From an uncultured Aquimarina sp. (lineage in GTDB: Bacteria; Bacteroidota; Bacteroidia; Flavobacteriales; Flavobacteriaceae): a DNA stretch of 64,000 bases. This document shows, piece after piece, positions 36,012 to 45,493 of the stretch; within the stretch, counting starts at the first letter, position 1, and every line of letters starts with the position of its first letter. Both the position numbers and the translations under genes were made by a program. The notes beneath the pieces are model-generated. The model saw nothing but the letters and a program-made list of their open reading frames with translations. It ran no database searches and had not been told where the DNA came from. The stretch is taken from assembly GCA_947499005.1 (NCBI GenBank), contig CANMML010000008.1:1-64000 (forward strand), written 5' to 3'.

Positions 36012-36284
36012 CTACCTCAAATATTTTTTCTCCATCCAAAAGGTTGCAAATGGAAGAATAGAACACACCAAAACTATAGCTAAATCCTTTAGGTTCCATT
36101 TTCTTTCATCTTTTAAAAGAATGGCATAAAACACATAAGCTACAAACAAGAATCCATGTATAATACCTATCACTTTATTGGGCCAACCTATACCTGCTAT
36201 ATATTTTAAAGGCATAGAAATCGCAAATATTGCTAAATAACTAATCCCCTCTCCAATGGCTACTTTTCTAAATGTTTCAAGCAT
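36012..36284 (-). CDS. DUF3817 small integral membrane protein
   Basis: The 90-residue product starts MLETFRKVAIGEGISYLAIF and has three hydrophobic segments with the conserved GIIHGFLFVAYV, the features of DUF3817 (YdzA-like) proteins. The function of the family is not known to me. It follows the AarF-like gene on the same strand but is separated from it by a hairpin, so it may be transcribed separately. Confidence 0.8.
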   Translation of the reverse strand: MLETFRKVAIGEGISYLAIFAISMPLKYIAGIGWPNKVIGIIHGFLFVAYVFYAILLKDERKWNLKDLAIVLVCSILPFATFWMEKKYLR

Positions 36285-36328
36285 TTGTTTTTTTTAATAG
36301 TTAAGCTAAAATAACAATTAGGGTCAGA

Positions 36329-36383
36329 TTGAGCGCAGTCGAAATCTAGTTTTAGTTCTTCTTTAGAATTCGACTGTGCTCAA
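36329..36383. repeat. Inverted repeat between the AarF-like and DUF3817 genes
   Basis: TTGAGCGCAGTCGAA (36329-36343) is complementary to TTCGACTGTGCTCAA (36369-36383) with one mismatch. GCGCAGTCGAA-type palindromes are frequent intergenic repeats in flavobacterial genomes in my recollection. It can act as a transcript-end hairpin; a T tract is lacking. Confidence 0.6.
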
Positions 36384-36401
36384 CCAAACATGATAATACT
36401 T

Positions 36402-37718
36402 TTATAATGTATTAAAAACCTTTACAAACTCATGAATATTAACCTTTGCTTTCAGGTCATGAAGTAGATTATAAATTCCGAAGAAAGTTCTGTTGATGTA
36501 AAGAAAATGTTTGCTTCCACGACTTCCATTCATTTTACGCAATTCTTTATCATTGGAATATTTATCACTTAGTTCGGTAATCTTACCCCAGAAATTTTCA
36601 TCTGAAAAATCGAATGTATCATTGTGAAATGGTGACGTAAATAGAGACAACATTTCATGAAATAAAGCAGAAAAGAATACCTTCTCTTTTTCTGTGTCGT
36701 TAGGTAATAAAATTTCTAATTCGTATAATTTCTGTTCGAATATTTCGGGATTATTGATGTTTTCTAATACTGCCAATTCAAAGTAAGGAACATAGAACTC
36801 TTCAGGAACACGCTTAATACACCCAAAATCTATCGCTATTAAATTTCGGTCTTGATCTATTAAAAAATTCCCAGGATGCGGATCTGCATGAATTGCTTTT
36901 AACTCATGCATTTGAAACATATAAAAGTTCCAAAGTGTTTGTCCTAATTTATCTCCTTCTTCTTGGGTAAAAGGTTTACTGGTAAATTCACTCAAGTGCT
37001 CTCCCGTCATCCAATCCATGGTGATGATGCGTTCACTTGAATACTCTTCGTAATAATTAGGGAATTTCAAATTAGGAATATGAGCACACGCCTCGGTGAT
37101 TTCCTTACTTTGCGAAACCTCTAAGATATAGTCTGTTTCTTCTAGTAGTTTCCCCTCTATCTCTTTAAAATACTTCTCTGTTTCTTTCCCTTGAAGATTA
37201 AACATTCTTGTTGCTATTGGCTTTACCATTGCCAAATCGGAACTTATACTCGCAGCAACTCCAGGGTATTGAATTTTAACAGCCAATTGTTTGCCTTCTT
37301 TCATTGCTTTGTGTACCTGTCCTATACTTGCAGCATTTATCGAATTAGATTCAAATGTATCGAAAAGCTCTTCCGGATACTTTCCAAAATAATTTTTAAA
37401 TGTTTTTCTTACTAACGGTGCAGATAAAGGCGGTACACTAAACTGTGCTAAAGAAAATCGCTCGACATAGGCTTTTGGAAGTAAGTTCTTTTCCATAGAA
37501 AGCATTTGAGCTACTTTTAGAGCGCTACCCTTTAAGTTTTTAAGCCCATCATAGATGTCCGATGCATTATCTTCATTTAACTCTTCTTTTGATAAGCTCG
37601 GATTTACAGCTTTTTTACTATAATATTTTAAATAATTTCCACCAATCTTCGCTCCCGTTTTAACCATTTCTGCGGTTCTCCCTAGTTTGGAAGTAGGGAT
37701 TTTATCAATCGTCTTCAT
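36402..37718 (-). CDS. ABC1/AarF/UbiB family atypical kinase
   Basis: The 438-residue protein has the family blocks: the KxGQ-like helix (here GSALKVAQMLS), INAASIGQVHKA, LAVKIQYPGV with the ATP-binding Lys, and ADPHPGNFLI with AIDFGCIKRV for metal binding. The usual K-x-G-Q is altered to K-V-A-Q. No membrane segment is obvious. UbiB/COQ8 relatives support quinone synthesis or membrane lipid handling in other bacteria; whether this one does is unknown. It lies 18 bases after the TetR-type gene. Confidence 0.85.
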   Translation of the reverse strand: MKTIDKIPTSKLGRTAEMVKTGAKIGGNYLKYYSKKAVNPSLSKEELNEDNASDIYDGLKNLKGSALKVAQMLSMEKNLLPKAYVERFSLAQFSVPPLSAPLVRKTFKNYFGKYPEELFDTFESNSINAASIGQVHKAMKEGKQLAVKIQYPGVAASISSDLAMVKPIATRMFNLQGKETEKYFKEIEGKLLEETDYILEVSQSKEITEACAHIPNLKFPNYYEEYSSERIITMDWMTGEHLSEFTSKPFTQEEGDKLGQTLWNFYMFQMHELKAIHADPHPGNFLIDQDRNLIAIDFGCIKRVPEEFYVPYFELAVLENINNPEIFEQKLYELEILLPNDTEKEKVFFSALFHEMLSLFTSPFHNDTFDFSDENFWGKITELSDKYSNDKELRKMNGSRGSKHFLYINRTFFGIYNLLHDLKAKVNIHEFVKVFNTL

Positions 37719-37736
37719 ATGTCAAATTATTTGGTC

Positions 37737-38390
37737 TTAACCAGCAACTTTTTCTTTCCAAAGGAATTTCCCAAAGTCAAGGATATTTTCGAGTGGGGTA
37801 TTGTCAAATACATCAAAAACTGTATTGACCGATTTTTCTATAGCTACATCTGTTTTTTCAAAACCTGCAGACTCGTCGTCCATCCAAAATTTTAATAAGA
37901 ACATGAATTGTAACCAAACAGCTTCAGCTACAATTTTCACAGGTTTCTTCAATACTTTTAAATTTGCTGATTCATTATCGGTTTCAACTAATTCAGTTCC
38001 GAAATCAACAACTTTATCTTTTAACTTTTTAAGCTGCTTCAAGTTTTTCCATTTGTGCTCTTTTTCTTCATCTAAAGCAAATAACACATAACTTCTATTG
38101 GCAGTAAATAATTCAAAAATGGTATAATAAAATGTTAGTAATTTTTCTCTACTAGAATAATTCTGATAGTCTTCGTTCTTTAATAACAGTCCTTCTACTT
38201 GTAAATAAAATTCTGCCCAAATCGTTTTTTTTAATCCATCTAGGCTTCCAAAATGCTTATAAAAGTCTTCTTCATTGATTTTGTTTGCTTTGCAGAATGC
38301 AAAAACATTACTGGGTACCTCATTCAATAAAACATATTCCATATAAGCAGCAATAATTGCTTCTTTAGAATTTTTCTTCGCTGTTGCCAT
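37737..38390 (-). CDS. TetR-family transcriptional regulator
   Basis: The 217-residue product has an N-terminal helix-turn-helix (SKEAIIAAYMEYV, FAFCKANKINEEDFYKHFGSLDGLKKTIW), where YKHFGS is the signature of the recognition helix region, and a helical C-terminal ligand domain with a Lys-rich linker. It is the first gene of a pair with the AarF-like gene, which it probably regulates. In Bacteroidota such TetR-AarF pairs are frequent as I recall. The ligand is unknown. Confidence 0.85.
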   Translation of the reverse strand: MATAKKNSKEAIIAAYMEYVLLNEVPSNVFAFCKANKINEEDFYKHFGSLDGLKKTIWAEFYLQVEGLLLKNEDYQNYSSREKLLTFYYTIFELFTANRSYVLFALDEEKEHKWKNLKQLKKLKDKVVDFGTELVETDNESANLKVLKKPVKIVAEAVWLQFMFLLKFWMDDESAGFEKTDVAIEKSVNTVFDVFDNTPLENILDFGKFLWKEKVAG

Positions 38391-38497
38391 ATTCTAGAAC
38401 TTTGGTATAAAGATAGTCACTGTTTAACGTTTAGCAGAATTACTAAAACAAAACATTTGTTAAAGTTTTAAATGAAATGTTACTTGTTATTTTATAT

Positions 38498-41023
38498 TTA
38501 AAATGTAACCCTAAAACTTAAATTTGGTGTTATTCCTAATGAAGTGTAATCAAATACAAATAAGTCATTATCTACCCCAGGAGAGACTCTAAATTCTCTA
38601 TTAATAGTTGCCTTAAAATTGTAGAGATTTTTAACTGAAAAGCCCAATTGATATTCAGGAGATGTAGTCGATTTTTTCTTGAAATTGTACTTAGCAGAAG
38701 CATCTAAACGATGAAAAACAGGCAACGTCCCAGATTGTAAATCCGAAAAATCTATTTGCACAGGCTCTCCAATAGTCTTTTCTGTCCTCCCTTGGGTTGT
38801 CGTTTTCCCACTATGCAACAGCCATGAAGTAGAAAAATGCCATTGTTTCCACTGAAAAAGATTCACCCATTTTAGGGTGTGTTCAATATTAATATTACTT
38901 CGAAAGAAACGCCCGCTATTTAGACTTTCAAATCGGTTTTTTTGATTTACATAAGTATAGCTCAACCAACTTTCAAATCGATTAAATTCATGCTTTATAA
39001 ATAACTCACCCCCGAAAGTTTGACTTTCTCCTATAGAACGATTATTATCTAAAATATTTAAAAAACCCGAAGAAAATGTAGCGATATTATCTACTTCCTT
39101 GAAATATGCATCTCCCTCAATCAGCCATTTTCTAAATTTCAAAGCTCCTCCAATGTTATAGTGATTAGATATAATAACTTCCAAATCATCGTCTGTTGCC
39201 CTCCATACTAAGTTCTCTAATGCTATTGAACTAAATTCGGACTCTCTAATTTGAGTAACCGATTGTGTTTGTCTATTATACGCTAAATTGATTGATAAAT
39301 GTTTACCAAAATTCTTTCCCAAATACACTCGCGGTTCTAAAAATGTTTTAGAACTAATCGAATAATTGGTGCTGCGTAACCCCATGCTAAATTTAAATTT
39401 CTTTGGCTTCTGGAAAGTATAATCGATAAACCCATTAGTTGTTTCCAAAATATTTCTATCCTGATCTAATAAAATTTCTACTCCCCCCTCCTGAGTACTG
39501 AAAGCATAACGCACTAAATTTCTAGAATAGCTTCCGCCAGCTGAAATATTAGTATTAGAATTTAATTGGTATTCAAAATTTCCTTCGGCACCAATATCAT
39601 TGACAAAGTTAGTTCTCGTATTCGCGTTATTATCATTAGCATCTTGTAATAAGAAAGAATAATCTAAGGTATATGCCGAATTATAGATATTAAGATTTGA
39701 ATTTACTTTTTCGTTAAAAGTATGATCCCATTGTAAGCTATACCCTAAGTTCTGAGTTATTAGGTCATCATTTTGAGTACTTTGACTGTTAGCATTTGTA
39801 AAATTAAGGTCATTTTTACTTAATAAGATATTTGCTTGAATATTATCTTTTGAGGATATTTTTCCGTGTATAGATAACGTAGTGTCAAAAAAGTAAAAAT
39901 CGTCTTCCCCCTCTTCTACATCTTCAATTCTTGTATTTTGAAAAATTCGTTCGGATAATTGCAAATATGTAGGAGAGGCCCAAACATCCGTAAATGAACG
40001 TCTACCCGATAAGGTCATCGATAAATGGTCTTTTATCAATGGAATCTTCGCAAAAAAATCGGCATGTATTAAATCACTTCCTATACCTCCCGAAAAAGTA
40101 TTACTTACTTTATTATCGGTATACATATCTATTAATCCTCCTACTCGACCACCATAACTAGATTTAATTGATTTCTTATAAAAATCTACTTGATCAATAA
40201 CATTAGGATTGAAAGCAGATAGTAACCCAAATAAATGACTTTGGTTGTAGGTAGTAATTCCATTCCAGCGCACCAAGTTTTGATCTGGTGTACCTCCACG
40301 TATAAAAATTCTAGAAGCAGATTCAAAAGGGCTAATAACTCCAGGAATCTGTTGAACAGCTTGCATAATATCTGGAGTCGACAAACCTGCTAACACTTCG
40401 AATTCTGAAGGGGTAAAAACAACTTGCTCTTCTTTATGTTCAAAACCAGGAGATAAGTAATCGTCTAGTACAACTTCTTTTAACTTTATTTCTTTATTAA
40501 ACACTGTAATATCAACACAATCTGGTTGAAAAAGCTCTTTCACTTTTATTGTACGAAGCGAAAAGCTTTCCCCTTTGATTGTTATTTCATCTCCAAACTC
40601 GATTGATGTAATTAAAAAGCTTCCGTCATTATTTACTTTGGTTAACTGCTCTCCGTTAGCGTTTACAATAAAGATTTCTTGTTCCAAGCCTTTGTAGTTG
40701 AATTGGTCTTCAACAAAACCACAAATAGATACTAAATCTTCATTGGTAAGATTACGAATACTTATAAATTTTTTTGAAACTGAATCAAAACGCAATTTTG
40801 TTTGCTTTTCTAGCTGATCAATTACATCCAACAAAGAATGCCCTTGAAGGTTCAAAGGCATAATCTCTCTCTTGGCATTTTGTTCTAAAAAAGAAACTGT
40901 AATGTCAAAATGCTTTTCGAGTATTGGTATGTAATCTTTTAATATTACTTTTTCCTGAGCTTCTACACTAACTATAACTAAAACTGAGCAAAGAGTAATA
41001 CATAACTTTTTATAGAAATGCAT
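38498..41023 (-). CDS. TonB-dependent outer-membrane receptor with N-terminal STN domain
   Basis: The 841-residue product has a signal peptide (ending VSVEAQ) and residues ~25-95 as an STN domain (LEKHFDITVSFLEQNAKRE, LNLQGHSLLDVIDQLEKQT), used by transducers to signal to a FecR-type anti-sigma factor. A carboxypeptidase-like stretch leads to the plug (~205-310, IMQAVQQIPGVI, RIFIRGGTPDQNL), and a beta barrel ends with LGITPNLSFRVTF (terminal Phe). Its substrate is unknown: no siderophore or glycan-utilisation genes are nearby. It is the last gene of a sigma-FecR-receptor operon, 15 bases after fecR. Confidence 0.9.
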   Translation of the reverse strand: MHFYKKLCITLCSVLVIVSVEAQEKVILKDYIPILEKHFDITVSFLEQNAKREIMPLNLQGHSLLDVIDQLEKQTKLRFDSVSKKFISIRNLTNEDLVSICGFVEDQFNYKGLEQEIFIVNANGEQLTKVNNDGSFLITSIEFGDEITIKGESFSLRTIKVKELFQPDCVDITVFNKEIKLKEVVLDDYLSPGFEHKEEQVVFTPSEFEVLAGLSTPDIMQAVQQIPGVISPFESASRIFIRGGTPDQNLVRWNGITTYNQSHLFGLLSAFNPNVIDQVDFYKKSIKSSYGGRVGGLIDMYTDNKVSNTFSGGIGSDLIHADFFAKIPLIKDHLSMTLSGRRSFTDVWASPTYLQLSERIFQNTRIEDVEEGEDDFYFFDTTLSIHGKISSKDNIQANILLSKNDLNFTNANSQSTQNDDLITQNLGYSLQWDHTFNEKVNSNLNIYNSAYTLDYSFLLQDANDNNANTRTNFVNDIGAEGNFEYQLNSNTNISAGGSYSRNLVRYAFSTQEGGVEILLDQDRNILETTNGFIDYTFQKPKKFKFSMGLRSTNYSISSKTFLEPRVYLGKNFGKHLSINLAYNRQTQSVTQIRESEFSSIALENLVWRATDDDLEVIISNHYNIGGALKFRKWLIEGDAYFKEVDNIATFSSGFLNILDNNRSIGESQTFGGELFIKHEFNRFESWLSYTYVNQKNRFESLNSGRFFRSNINIEHTLKWVNLFQWKQWHFSTSWLLHSGKTTTQGRTEKTIGEPVQIDFSDLQSGTLPVFHRLDASAKYNFKKKSTTSPEYQLGFSVKNLYNFKATINREFRVSPGVDNDLFVFDYTSLGITPNLSFRVTF

Positions 41024-41038
41024 TAACGTATATCCGTG

Positions 41039-41977
41039 TTACTTCTTTAAAATTACAATTTTAGATTTATCATCCAAAGTATATTGAACATCCATTGTTC
41101 CAAAAATAACTTTCAATGCTTTTTCTAAGTTATCATTCGGGAAACTACCTGTAAATAATGAGGTATTATTTAATACATCTAAACCTTGTATATCTACATT
41201 GTATTGACGCTGTAGTGCAATTAGGACATCTGATACTGCTATTTTTCTAAAACTAGAAATATTAGAAATTACCCAACTAGGCGTCTTGTCTTCAAAGTTC
41301 CATGCATTAATTTCTTTTTCATCTATTTGTACAGCCATACCTTTAGTAATTTCCTTGTATACATCTCCAGATGTTACTCCTACTTTTCCTTCAAAACATT
41401 TCACGATAAAAGTGTCTCCCAATGTATTCACTGTAAATTGCGTCCCTAAAACCTGTACTTTTCCTAAATCTGTATGAACCGTAAATTGTTTTCCTTTCGC
41501 TACCTTAAAATATCCCTCTCCTTCTAATTCAACATCTCTATCGGTACTCCAATGCTTCGCATTAAAACTTAAATGTGATGCTCCATGTAATAATACTTCC
41601 GAATTATCTGGTAACTGAATTGCTAATTGCTCTCCATGACCAATATTATAAGTGGTATCTCTAGAAGAGAAGAAAACACCAAATAGTAATAAAATAGCTG
41701 CCGCTACACCACTAACAACAAATTTCCAAATAGAGTTTGCTTTTTTAGGGTGTAATTCTATTGTCTTACTACTTGTTTCTACCGACAAGCGATCAAATGC
41801 TTTCTCTTTATCAAAATCTAAAAATGATAATTGATTTGAAGCCTGCTTCATCTTTTTATAAACAGAGTATTCAGGGTGTTCTTCAAACGCCTTCATTTCC
41901 TCTGTATTCAATTCATTGCTCATCCATCTAGCAATGAAACCTTCATCATATATGTTGTAATTATTACTCATAAACAA
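41039..41977 (-). CDS. FecR-family anti-sigma factor
   Basis: The 312-residue product may start at Met3. The N-terminal ~80 residues face the cytoplasm, a single membrane segment spans ~83-103 (FVVSGVAAAILLLFGVFF), the FecR domain (~108-205) has LPDNSEVLLHGASHLSF and VELEGEGYFKVAKGK, and a DUF4974 domain ends the protein (VSDVLIALQRQYNVDIQG, FTGSF, LEKALKVIFG). This is the architecture of Bacteroidota FecR. It should hold the ECF sigma factor and release it upon a signal from the receptor. Confidence 0.92.
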   Translation of the reverse strand: MFMSNNYNIYDEGFIARWMSNELNTEEMKAFEEHPEYSVYKKMKQASNQLSFLDFDKEKAFDRLSVETSSKTIELHPKKANSIWKFVVSGVAAAILLLFGVFFSSRDTTYNIGHGEQLAIQLPDNSEVLLHGASHLSFNAKHWSTDRDVELEGEGYFKVAKGKQFTVHTDLGKVQVLGTQFTVNTLGDTFIVKCFEGKVGVTSGDVYKEITKGMAVQIDEKEINAWNFEDKTPSWVISNISSFRKIAVSDVLIALQRQYNVDIQGLDVLNNTSLFTGSFPNDNLEKALKVIFGTMDVQYTLDDKSKIVILKK

Positions 41978-42022
41978 CTCCTGCTTTTATATTTAACGTT
42001 TTTTGATACAATCTCCCTACCG

Positions 42023-42550
42023 TTATATATTATTTCCTAATTGATCTTTCATTTTTTTCAAGGCTTTTCCCATCAACTTTTCTATTGCCTTAACCGAAAC
42101 CCCAGATAATTCTGCTATTTCTCTATATGTTTTCTTTTCAATACGACTAAGTAAAAAAACTTCTCTTTGACGTTCTGGTAAACTAGCGATCGAACTTTTA
42201 AATTTTTCCATGAACTCATTAGATTCCATTTCAAACTCAGGGGTTTCATTAGTATACCCCTTAGTATAACTTGCTATTATACCATGATGCTTAAACTTTA
42301 CTTGATCATGCCTTCTTAAACTTATTCCTAAATTGACAGCTACCGTAAAAACGTAACTTTTTGCTTTCCCTAAAGCAACTTTCTCACAGTTATTCCATAG
42401 CTTAATGAAAGCATCTTGCACGAGATCTTCTGCTTCTGCAGGATCGCCAAATTTAGCAATTAAAAAATTCCGTAAACCTGTAGATTGCTCCATAAAAAAA
42501 TGTTTAAACATTTTTTCTTCACAAATAGTTCTACCTTTTATTACTTCCAT
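42023..42550 (-). CDS. ECF RNA polymerase sigma factor, FecI-like
   Basis: The 175-residue product has region 2 (FGDPAEAEDLVQDAFIKLW, CEKVALGKAKSYVFTVA) and region 4 (LPERQREVFLLSRIEKKTYREIAELSGVS). It is the first gene of the operon and 45 bases from fecR. It would direct transcription of the receptor and perhaps of the divergent lipoprotein gene at 42698. Its promoter specificity cannot be read here. Confidence 0.92.
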   Translation of the reverse strand: MEVIKGRTICEEKMFKHFFMEQSTGLRNFLIAKFGDPAEAEDLVQDAFIKLWNNCEKVALGKAKSYVFTVAVNLGISLRRHDQVKFKHHGIIASYTKGYTNETPEFEMESNEFMEKFKSSIASLPERQREVFLLSRIEKKTYREIAELSGVSVKAIEKLMGKALKKMKDQLGNNI

Positions 42551-42594
42551 AATATCAAAAATAAATTTTAATACTTTATTAAGTATTTAGCACC

Positions 42595-42602
42595 CAAATG
42601 TA
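42595..42602 (-). promoter_or_regulatory. Possible -7 element of the sigma-FecR-receptor operon
   Basis: On the minus strand TACATTTG fits TAnnTTTG, 45 bases before the sigma gene start; a -33 element at the right distance is not seen. Confidence 0.35.
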
Positions 42603-42697
42603 GAACAAACAATCTTAGAAAAAAACGGTAGGGTTTTTAGACATTCATTCGTTATTACATAGTTAAAGCAAATTTTTATTGCTTAAATTTACACTAG

Positions 42698-43894
42698 ATG
42701 GATTTCTTAAAATTACAAGACATAGTTAAGTTAAGAATTATTACTTTATTATTCTGTGCTATTACACTAAATAGTTGTTTAGAGGAAGGAGATGCTTTCC
42801 CTAATACTTTTCCGGAAGAACAACTTATGTTAGGTACCACAGCACTTCCTGCGTTATTAAATGAATCTCAAACGTGTTTTGATTTTGTTTTCCCTATAAG
42901 ACTACAGACGAATCAAAATAATTTTGTTACTATTTCAAATGAAAATGACTTAAACTCATTTATCAATTCACAGAGCAATTCGTTTCATACTACTGCAATA
43001 GTTATCCCTTTTGAAATAGCTATAAATAATGAAGTAAAAACAGTCAACATCTCAAGTGAATACGACAATCTTGTTTCAGACTGTTCTTTACAAACTATAT
43101 CTGATATTTCTCGAAAATTTAATGATGATTGTATTACGATTACTTTCCCTATAGAGCTCACAAACAATAATGAAACTTTTATCATTAATTCAGATACCGA
43201 ACTCGTTGATCATTTAACTTCTTTTCAAAATTCGCAGATAAATTATCCTATCACTGTAAAAGAAAAACTTGAATTATCTCCGATTGAGGTTAATAATGAT
43301 TTCGAATTATTTCAGTCACTTAATAATTGTATTGTCAATAAAGAGTGCTCTAATTATATTGTCGAACTTACCCCATTAACAGAAAATATTCAAAGTGACT
43401 CATACATTGTCGCTACTAGAATTATAAATGATGAATTATTTATAGATGTTGACCTAAGAGAGCAATTAAGATATAGGTGGTCTGTAGATGGTATGGAAAG
43501 ACCAAATCTTACAGGTCCAAACGCAGTAATTACAGTTACAGAAAATGGCATCTATGAGGTTTGTGTAATAACACGCTTAGATGATTGTCCTGAAGTTAAA
43601 GAATGTACTACTTTAGTTGTTAATACTACTTTATTTTCTGACGAGTGTGACGATTTACAAATAGATACTCTAAATTTAGGAGATAATGAGTACCTTTTTA
43701 CTATTCCAGAAGCTTTTCAAGAACGCTATAGTTCATTTGCATGGGAAGTAAATGATTCTCTACAAAACCAAAACACTAATAATTTTAGTTTTGATGGTTT
43801 CGCTCCTGGTTTTTACTTTATTTGTGTAACTGGTGTAGGTGATGAATGTCAACAAAACAATGATTTAGCTTGTGTAGAAATTGAGATACAATGA
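42698..43894 (+). CDS. Lipoprotein of unknown function with three related beta domains
   Basis: The 398-residue product has a lipoprotein signal ending LNSC (Cys27). Two similar segments of about 80-95 residues (ESQTCFDFVFPIRLQ...; NDDCITITFPIELT...) share the pattern C-x-(2,3)-F-P-I-x-L followed by SxxDLxSxINS, and the last third has Ig/PKD-like features (YRWSVDGMERPNLTG, NGIYEVCVITRLDDCPEVKEC). It should be anchored at the cell envelope. It is divergent from the ECF sigma operon with 147 bp between the starts, which hints at joint control. I do not recognise a family. Confidence 0.6.
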   Translation: MDFLKLQDIVKLRIITLLFCAITLNSCLEEGDAFPNTFPEEQLMLGTTALPALLNESQTCFDFVFPIRLQTNQNNFVTISNENDLNSFINSQSNSFHTTAIVIPFEIAINNEVKTVNISSEYDNLVSDCSLQTISDISRKFNDDCITITFPIELTNNNETFIINSDTELVDHLTSFQNSQINYPITVKEKLELSPIEVNNDFELFQSLNNCIVNKECSNYIVELTPLTENIQSDSYIVATRIINDELFIDVDLREQLRYRWSVDGMERPNLTGPNAVITVTENGIYEVCVITRLDDCPEVKECTTLVVNTTLFSDECDDLQIDTLNLGDNEYLFTIPEAFQERYSSFAWEVNDSLQNQNTNNFSFDGFAPGFYFICVTGVGDECQQNNDLACVEIEIQ

Positions 43895-44136
43895 GCCACT
43901 ATGGACTGGAAGATCCTTAGTTTCGGTTACGACTGAAAGTCTTTTTCTATTTGCTAGCTTATTGCTGTAAGCTACATTAATATACATAAGACCTACTACT
44001 GCTTAATGCCTATAACCGTAGATAAAATTTTCAGAAACTAAAAGTGAGATGTACTAAAGTACATAGTTTTAACTATTATTGAGACCAATAAAATCACAAG
44101 AAACCTTTTACAATTCACAAATAATTAATTGCACTA

Positions 44137-45471
44137 CTAAGCTTCTATTTTTTTTATTAAAAAAGAGTACCTAATAAAAAGAAGCAAACAGGAAACCGTT
44201 AACCCTGTAAATAAAGCGATCCAGATACCAAAAGCCCCTAAACCTAGTACTTTACTTAAATAGTACATACAAGGAAAACCGATTATCCAATAAGAAATAA
44301 ATAAGATTAAGGTTGGCATTTTTACATCCAACAAACCTCTAAGCGATCCTAACAAAGTTACCTGTAGCCCATCACTTAATTGAAATAATGCTACTATTAA
44401 CAATAGTTGAGATGCAATGACTATTACTTCTATTTCTTCTACATAAAGTGTCGGAATCCAGTGACGTATAAAGATAAAAATCACCCCGAAGACCAATTGA
44501 ATCATTGCTGTCAATATCAATACAGATCTTGAAATACGAATCATATTAGGAATATCCTTTTTCCCTAATTGATTACCAACTCTTACCGTTGCAGCAACAC
44601 CATAACCAACAGCTACCATAAAAGTTAATGCGGCAACATTTAAAGCTATTTGATTGGCTGCTTGTGCACTTACACTTAAACTCCCTGCCATAAAAATAGA
44701 CATCGTAAAAAAGCCGAATTCAAATAGTAATTGTAATGCTATAGGAAACCCTAATTTTAAAAGCTTAGTTATTTGCCCCCAGTCAAACTGAGAAGCCCTA
44801 GGCCACTTTAGAAAAGACTTTAGTTCTTCCTTTTTTACTATCAATACATATAGTGCTAAGAACATCACTATCCGAGAAATTAAAGTCCCTATCCCTGCTC
44901 CTGTTACTCCTAATCTAGGGCATCCCCACTTTCCGAAAATAAGTACATAGTTTAGAACAATGTTCAATACATTTCCAATCATTGTAGCAATCATAGATAG
45001 CTTAGTCAACGACATTCCATCTGAAAATTGCTTTGCTCCTTGATACAAAGCATATGGAATCATCGAAACTGCAATCACATTAAGATAAGGCATAGCAATT
45101 TCAACGACTTCTTCTGCTTGATTAAAATAGCCTATAAATTGTTGAATGATCTTAATTACAGCAAAAAGAATAACGCCGAGAATACCACAAAGTAATAATC
45201 CATAACTAGCAACTTTGCTACTGTCTTTTCTATTTTGTTCTCCATGAAATTGTGCTGTAAGTGGAGTGATACTCATAGAAAAACCTAACACAACAGACAT
45301 TACTACAAAGAAAATTCCATTTCCTAAAGAGACTGCCGCTAATGAAGTTGCTCCTAATTTCCCTACCATTAAATTATCAACAATACCTACAGCAACTTGC
45401 CCTACTTGGCCAATAATTACAGGAACAGCTAGTTTTGTATTCGTTGAAAATTCTTTAGTGTATTGACGCAC
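44137..45471 (-). CDS. MATE-family multidrug efflux transporter
   Basis: The 444-residue protein has about twelve hydrophobic segments with MATE landmarks: VGQVAVGIVDNLMVGKLG near residue 25, and related repeats (GKWGCPRLGVTGAG, GVAATVRVGNQLGKK). MATE pumps expel cationic drugs against Na+ or H+. It is the last gene of a seven-gene minus-strand operon starting at MscS (49961), 22 bases after the PPK2 gene. Confidence 0.9.
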   Translation of the reverse strand: MRQYTKEFSTNTKLAVPVIIGQVGQVAVGIVDNLMVGKLGATSLAAVSLGNGIFFVVMSVVLGFSMSITPLTAQFHGEQNRKDSSKVASYGLLLCGILGVILFAVIKIIQQFIGYFNQAEEVVEIAMPYLNVIAVSMIPYALYQGAKQFSDGMSLTKLSMIATMIGNVLNIVLNYVLIFGKWGCPRLGVTGAGIGTLISRIVMFLALYVLIVKKEELKSFLKWPRASQFDWGQITKLLKLGFPIALQLLFEFGFFTMSIFMAGSLSVSAQAANQIALNVAALTFMVAVGYGVAATVRVGNQLGKKDIPNMIRISRSVLILTAMIQLVFGVIFIFIRHWIPTLYVEEIEVIVIASQLLLIVALFQLSDGLQVTLLGSLRGLLDVKMPTLILFISYWIIGFPCMYYLSKVLGLGAFGIWIALFTGLTVSCLLLFIRYSFLIKKIEA

Positions 45472-45493
45472 TTTTTTTGAAGCGAAGGTAATT

